Assembly: GCA_030744095.1 (NCBI GenBank)
Contig: JASLRF010000109.1
Location: forward strand, 1 to 10,425
Length of the DNA: 10,425 nucleotides
Source: Pirellulaceae bacterium
Lineage (GTDB): Bacteria > Planctomycetota > Planctomycetia > Pirellulales > Pirellulaceae
Direction of reading: 5' to 3'
Part shown: in pieces, positions 8,011 to 10,425 of the stretch
How positions within the stretch are numbered: the first letter of the stretch is position 1
Layout of the letters: the number at the start of each line of letters is the position of its first letter
Notes under the pieces: generated by a model
Database searches by the model: none
What the model saw: the letters and a program-made list of their open reading frames with translations, nothing else
Told to the model about the DNA's origin: nothing
Made by a program: the position numbers and the translations under genes

Positions 8011-8437
8011 GGTGTTTCCATCCGGTTCGAACTCCGGTGTGAGTGTCTCATTGTAGCGGCCCATTGAAGGAACATCTGTGACTCTACGTACAGTGCGAGA
8101 AGCAACAAAGGTGATTGCGTTCTGCGGATGCCTCGGGTAAGGGCTGTAGCCGGTGTCAGCCGCCGCCAGCGGCCGAACCAGTCGCGCCGGTTCCGTGCGG
8201 AGAGGTGGCGATTGACAGCTTCGGATGCCGTGTGCAAAGCCGCCCACGGTGCGATGGAGTGACAAACAGCTTCCCTGCTCGCGCGAATTCTGTATGAACA
8301 GATCCAAAAAACTTGAAAATACCCCGGGATTGAGGGACTTGCAACATAGTCCGCGCCTTGCAAAAATCTGCAACACAGTTCTACTTGGTGGGGCGCGTAT
8401 TCTTGTTTATCTCGGGGGCACGGAAGAGCAAAAAACT
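8011..8437. other. Divergent intergenic region upstream of the TVP38 gene and the small basic-protein gene
   Basis: These 427 bp must hold promoters for two divergent genes, but I find no convincing -35/-10 pair. The middle (about 8150-8220) is very GC-rich. The right part holds two related 12-mers, TTGCAACATAGT at 8339-8350 and CTGCAACACAGT at 8368-8379 (10 of 12 identical, 29 bp apart). They are placed 60-100 bp before the small gene, where an operator or upstream promoter element could sit. Open frames across this stretch on both strands look non-coding. Confidence 0.4.
8339..8379 (+). repeat. Pair of imperfect 12-bp direct repeats upstream of the small gene
   Basis: TTGCAACATAGT and CTGCAACACAGT share 10 of 12 bases with a 29-bp period, close to three helical turns. 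A partial third TTGCAA occurs at 8359-8364. This spacing would put a bound protein on the same DNA face. The repeats are short, so chance is a real alternative. Confidence 0.3.
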
Positions 8438-8791
8438 ATGGGACGACAAGCGCCACCAGTAGCGTACAATGAGAAAATGCTTGCGAGCCTTGCCACTAGG
8501 CTCGAACGCGCTGCCGCGAGGCTTCGTGCGGTGCGAGATCAAGTTGATCGGGAGAAGAAGTTGGACCGATTGTTCATTTTCAATCACAAGTCGATGAGCT
8601 TGGCCGTCGAATCGGTGGAGGCTTTCTCATTTGAAACCGAGAAAGCGTGGGACGCAATGGAGCGGGGAGAACCGTATACAGCCAAGACCACCAAGGCGCA
8701 ACTGTCCGGCCGCAAGGTTGAGAAAACGGCCAAGGCTGGAAGAACGCCGACGAGAAAGAAAAAGAAGTCGGCGAGAACCAAACGCCGCTAG
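8438..8791 (+). CDS. Small helical protein with Lys/Arg-rich tail, function unknown
   Basis: The protein has 117 residues from ATG 8438, preceded by GGAAGAG nine bases upstream. The frame is open further back to 8225, but those 71 residues look non-coding. Residues 14-43 form an amphipathic, highly charged helix (L-x-x-R-L-E-R-A-A-A-R-L repeats) likely to coil with another helix. Residues 44-75 continue helical with the aromatic F-I-F-N-H and A-F-S-F segments. Residues 80-117 are disordered-looking, with about 16 Lys/Arg in the last 36 residues, ending K-K-K-K-S-A-R-T-K-R-R. Such tails occur in bacterial histone-H1-like, ribosome-associated and other nucleic-acid-binding proteins, so nucleic-acid contact is a reasonable inference. 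I recognise no family. There is no signal peptide, so it is probably cytoplasmic. It appears monocistronic, with a palindrome 15 bases after the stop. Confidence 0.7.
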   Translation: MGRQAPPVAYNEKMLASLATRLERAAARLRAVRDQVDREKKLDRLFIFNHKSMSLAVESVEAFSFETEKAWDAMERGEPYTAKTTKAQLSGRKVEKTAKAGRTPTRKKKKSARTKRR

Positions 8792-8806
8792 CCGCTTGCA
8801 TCTCAG

Positions 8807-8822
8807 ACTTCAGCGCTGAAGT
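8807..8822. terminator. Perfect 16-bp palindrome after the small gene
   Basis: ACTTCAGCGCTGAAGT equals its own reverse complement and begins 15 bases after the stop codon. As RNA it gives a six-pair stem with a GCGC loop. No T-run follows. It could mark the transcript end in both directions, or serve as a site for a dimeric DNA-binding protein. Confidence 0.4.
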
Positions 8823-8911
8823 TGCCGCCCCTCGCCAGGAAATCCACCTGCCAGGAGTCCACGAGCGGGAGTCGCGACACGGCGTCTTGACGGGCCCGAG
8901 CGCGCGTGCCG

Positions 8912-8940
8912 CTGACAGCAACCGCGTTTTGGGTTACGCT
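8912..8940 (+). promoter_or_regulatory. Candidate promoter of the tRNA-Ala gene
   Basis: CTGACA (8912-8917, five of six to TTGACA) is followed after exactly 17 bp by TACGCT (8935-8940), which keeps the first two and last bases of TATAAT. Transcription would start a few bases before the tRNA at 8951. The stretch between -10 and start (GTGCGCC) is GC-rich, as in stable-RNA promoters under stringent control. The -10 match is poor. Confidence 0.35.
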
Positions 8941-8950
8941 AAGTGCGCCT

Positions 8951-9023
8951 GGGGACGTAGCTCAATTGGGAGAGCACCGGCTTTGCAAGCCGGGGGTTGA
9001 GGGTTCGAGCCCCTTCGTCTCCA
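8951..9023 (+). tRNA. tRNA-Ala, anticodon UGC
   Basis: All arms can be folded by eye. The acceptor is GGGGACG (8951-8957) with CGTCTCC (9016-9022). The D stem is GCTC/GAGC (8960-8963, 8972-8975). The anticodon stem is CCGGC/GCCGG (8977-8981, 8989-8993) with loop TTTGCAA and anticodon TGC at 8984-8986. The T stem is GAGGG/CCCTT (8999-9003, 9011-9015) with loop TTCGAGC. The third acceptor pair is G-U, the identity signal of alanine tRNAs. The discriminator base is A9023, and the CCA end is not encoded, so a CCA-adding enzyme is needed. The following integrase gene suggests its 3' half is used as an attachment site. Confidence 0.96.
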
Positions 9024-9065
9024 CTTTACGTGGCAACAACTTACGACGATCTGACTTTTGGCTAA

Positions 9066-9104
9066 ACAGGCAAATGTCAGAGAAGTGTCAGAGAAGTTGC
9101 CTGT
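9066..9104. repeat. 8-bp inverted repeat enclosing two perfect 11-bp tandem repeats
   Basis: ACAGGCAA (9066-9073) and TTGCCTGT (9097-9104) are exact reverse complements. Between them lie one A and two identical copies of TGTCAGAGAAG (9075-9085 and 9086-9096), with nothing left over. The 11-bp period is about one helical turn. It lies 42 bp after the tRNA and 75 bp before the integrase start. Likely roles are arm-type sites for the integrase, excisionase sites, or an operator controlling the integrase. Confidence 0.7.
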
Positions 9105-9129
9105 GAAAAACTGCCTTGGCGGCAAATTA

Positions 9130-9178
9130 GCGAACCTGCTGGCTCGCCTTCCAGATTTCTTTAGCCTGGGAGGTTCGC
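9130..9178 (+). promoter_or_regulatory. Inverted repeat that can mask the integrase ribosome binding site
   Basis: GCGAACCT (9130-9137) is the exact reverse complement of AGGTTCGC (9171-9178). The right arm includes the AGG of the Shine-Dalgarno GGGAGG (9168-9173), which is six bases before ATG 9180. In the mRNA this eight-pair stem would hide the ribosome binding site. Inside the 33-base loop, CCAG (9151-9154) can pair either with CTGG upstream (9139-9142) or with CTGG at 9166-9169, so alternative folds are possible. Translational control is an inference from pairing alone. Confidence 0.45.
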
Positions 9179-9179
9179 A

Positions 9180-10349
9180 ATGTCGCACTATCCGAAACCC
9201 TTCTTTCGCAAGAGCCGCGGTCTCTGGTACGTCCAGATCGCCGGCAAGCAGCATAATCTCGGCCCCGATCGGACCGCCGCATTTGAGCGTTATCATGCCT
9301 TGATGCAGCAGCCAGCCGAGCAGCGTGTCGCAAGCGACACGGTCGTAGCGATCATCGACGCGTTCCTAGACTGGTGTCAGAAGCACCGAGCGCCTGACAC
9401 GTACGAGTGGTACCGCTGGCGGCTGCAGCTCTTTGCTCAGAGCATGCCACGTGGCCTGACTGTCGGACAACTCAAGCCGTTTCACGTCCAGCAGTGGTTG
9501 GATAGTCGGCAATCCTGGGGACCTGGATCCCAACACAACGGTTGCCGTGCAGCACAACGAGCGATGAATTGGGCGGCCAGATTGGGCTACATTGATCATT
9601 CACCAATCGCCCACATGGAAAAACCACGTCCCGGAAAACGAGAGGTCGTCCTCAGCGATGAGCAGTTTGCCGAACTGAATTCATTCGTACTCGACGCAGA
9701 ATTCGGCGATCTGGTAAGAACCACTTGGGAAACGGGCTGTCGGCCCCAGGAGTCTTTACAGGTTGAGGCTCGACATGTCGAACTGGAAAACAACCGTTGG
9801 GTGATGCCCGAAGGCGAATCGAAAACTCACAATGTCCGTGTCGTATATCTCACCGACGAAGCCCTTGCGATTACCAAGCGGCGGATGCTCCGATTCCCGA
9901 CAGGACCGCTGTTTCGTAACGTTTACGGGAACCCGTGGACGAAGTATTCGGTCAAAAATGCCTTTGACCGCGTTCGGTCTCGCATGGGTAAGGAGGTGAT
10001 GAAGTCGAAAGGGCTGCAGATTTCAGATGATGAGATCCGGACGCTTATCTCAAAACTAAATCCGGATCGAACCGACCGCGGACGGCGTCGTAGAAAGACC
10101 GGTTCAGAGCTGCGGCGAGAAGCTGTCCGAAAACTGCAAGAAAAACTCGCCAAGACTCTCGCTCCGAAGTACTGCCTGTATCATCTGCGGCACACGTGGA
10201 TGAATCGCTTGCTCCGGAAAGGCGTCGATTCACTAACCGTCGCCGTGTTGGCCGGTCATCAGAACCCGTCTACGCTTGCCAAGACATACCAGCATCTGTC
10301 TCAGGATCGAGATTACCTGCTTGGCCAAGTCAAGCGAGCTGCCGGGTAG
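9180..10349 (+). CDS. Tyrosine recombinase / site-specific integrase
   Basis: The protein has 389 residues, a normal length for tRNA-targeting integrases. The start is supported by GGGAGG six bases upstream. Residues 1-40 (F-F-R-K-S-R-G-L-W-Y-V-Q-I) form a small N-terminal beta domain of the arm-binding type. Residues 54-150 are the helical SAM-like core-binding domain. The catalytic domain follows from about 157. Catalytic residues are Arg188 (in G-C-R-P-Q-E), Lys215 (in S-K-T-H-N), Arg337 in Y-H-L-R-H-T-W, His360 in G-H-Q-N and the nucleophile Tyr370 in T-Y-Q-H-L. The usual first His of the HxLR box is Tyr334, a change I know from other functional integrases. Between Lys215 and that box is a long, very basic insertion (R-R-R-R-K at 302-306, helical to about 330). 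The enzyme should cut and rejoin DNA at the tRNA-Ala attachment site to insert or excise the element. No excisionase is visible in the window. Confidence 0.95.
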   Translation: MSHYPKPFFRKSRGLWYVQIAGKQHNLGPDRTAAFERYHALMQQPAEQRVASDTVVAIIDAFLDWCQKHRAPDTYEWYRWRLQLFAQSMPRGLTVGQLKPFHVQQWLDSRQSWGPGSQHNGCRAAQRAMNWAARLGYIDHSPIAHMEKPRPGKREVVLSDEQFAELNSFVLDAEFGDLVRTTWETGCRPQESLQVEARHVELENNRWVMPEGESKTHNVRVVYLTDEALAITKRRMLRFPTGPLFRNVYGNPWTKYSVKNAFDRVRSRMGKEVMKSKGLQISDDEIRTLISKLNPDRTDRGRRRRKTGSELRREAVRKLQEKLAKTLAPKYCLYHLRHTWMNRLLRKGVDSLTVAVLAGHQNPSTLAKTYQHLSQDRDYLLGQVKRAAG

Positions 10350-10385
10350 AAAGGGCCGAAGGCATGGCCGCGGCAAACGACATGT

Positions 10386-10406
10386 GGTGCGCAAGGCTTG
10401 CGCGCC
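10386..10406 (+). terminator. GC-rich hairpin after the integrase gene
   Basis: GGTGCGCAA (10386-10394) pairs with TTGCGCGCC (10398-10406) over nine pairs, one of them G-U, around a three-base loop GGC. It begins 36 bases after the integrase stop and only six bases before a ribosome binding site for the next gene. No T-run follows, so it may be a weak terminator, an RNA-stability element or a translational control hairpin. Confidence 0.4.
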
Positions 10407-10412
10407 GCTTCT

Positions 10413-10420
10413 GGAGGAGA
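10413..10420 (+). promoter_or_regulatory. Ribosome binding site of a gene starting beyond the window
   Basis: GGAGGAGA is a near-perfect Shine-Dalgarno, and no start codon follows within the five remaining bases. A second gene of the element, co-directional with the integrase, probably begins just past 10425. Confidence 0.4.
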
Positions 10421-10425
10421 AGTAC

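Larger units (their letters stand above)
9024..10425 (+). mobile_element. Probable left end of an element integrated at the tRNA-Ala 3' end
   Basis: A complete tyrosine recombinase gene starts 157 bp after an intact tRNA gene, with organised repeats between them. This is the usual form of genomic islands and prophages whose attachment site overlaps a tRNA 3' end. No second copy of the tRNA 3' sequence occurs in the window, so the other junction must lie beyond 10425. The exact left boundary is unknown; it should fall in the T arm or acceptor (about 9000-9023). Only the integrase is visible, so cargo and element type cannot be stated. Confidence 0.5.

Noticed and set aside
8011..8376. N-terminal extension of the TVP38/TMEM64 frame
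   Set aside because: It would place 122 Arg/Pro/Ser-rich residues before a membrane protein whose own N-terminus is normal from 8010.
8225..8437. N-terminal extension of the small basic protein
   Set aside because: No ribosome binding site and implausible composition; ATG 8438 has a ribosome binding site.
8906..9106. Open frame on + across the tRNA (contains Q-L-G-E-H-R-L-C-K-P-G)
   Set aside because: This peptide is the known artefact of translating a tRNA-Ala gene; the tRNA fold explains the bases.
8934..9296. Open frame on - across the tRNA (contains P-P-A-C-K-A-G-A-L-P)
   Set aside because: It is the antisense counterpart of the same tRNA artefact and also overlaps the integrase start.
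1..10425. CRISPR array or insertion sequence
   Set aside because: No regularly spaced repeats and no transposase-like frame were seen; the only recombinase is the tRNA-linked integrase.

Overview
The window looks like part of a planctomycete (Pirellulaceae-type) chromosome. This is inferred from moderate-to-high GC, long gaps between genes, a giant secreted protein of a kind I associate with that phylum, and the style of the integrase. No marker gene here fixes the taxonomy.

Layout from left to right. A short lipoprotein-like gene (97-396, +) is followed by 468 bp with no convincing gene but several inverted repeats (397-864). Next comes one very large gene (865-7170, +) for an exported protein of 2101 residues. 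It appears to be built from N-terminal helical repeats, macroglobulin-like beta-sandwich segments, two low-complexity linkers, a second helical-repeat block and a conserved-looking C-terminal beta domain. Converging on it is a gene for a TVP38/TMEM64 (VTT/SNARE-associated) membrane protein (7288-8010, -). After a 427 bp gap, a small gene (8438-8791, +) encodes a helical protein with a very Lys/Arg-rich tail, and a perfect 16-bp palindrome lies just past its stop.

The right end is a tRNA-integrase junction. A tRNA-Ala(UGC) gene (8951-9023) carries the G3-U70 identity pair and has a candidate promoter at 8912-8940. It is followed by 156 bp of ordered regulatory-looking DNA and then a complete tyrosine recombinase gene (9180-10349, +). 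This is the classical arrangement of an element integrated at the 3' end of a tRNA gene. If so, the mobile element starts at the tRNA end and continues off the right edge, where a strong ribosome binding site (10413-10420) announces another gene.

The signals most worth following are in that 156 bp spacer. One is an 8-bp inverted repeat that exactly encloses one A plus two perfect 11-bp tandem repeats (9066-9104). The other is a second perfect 8-bp inverted repeat whose right arm overlaps the integrase Shine-Dalgarno (9130-9178). The giant protein is the other interesting item. I see no complete novel defence or metabolic system, and the neighbouring genes on the left do not clearly form an operon.
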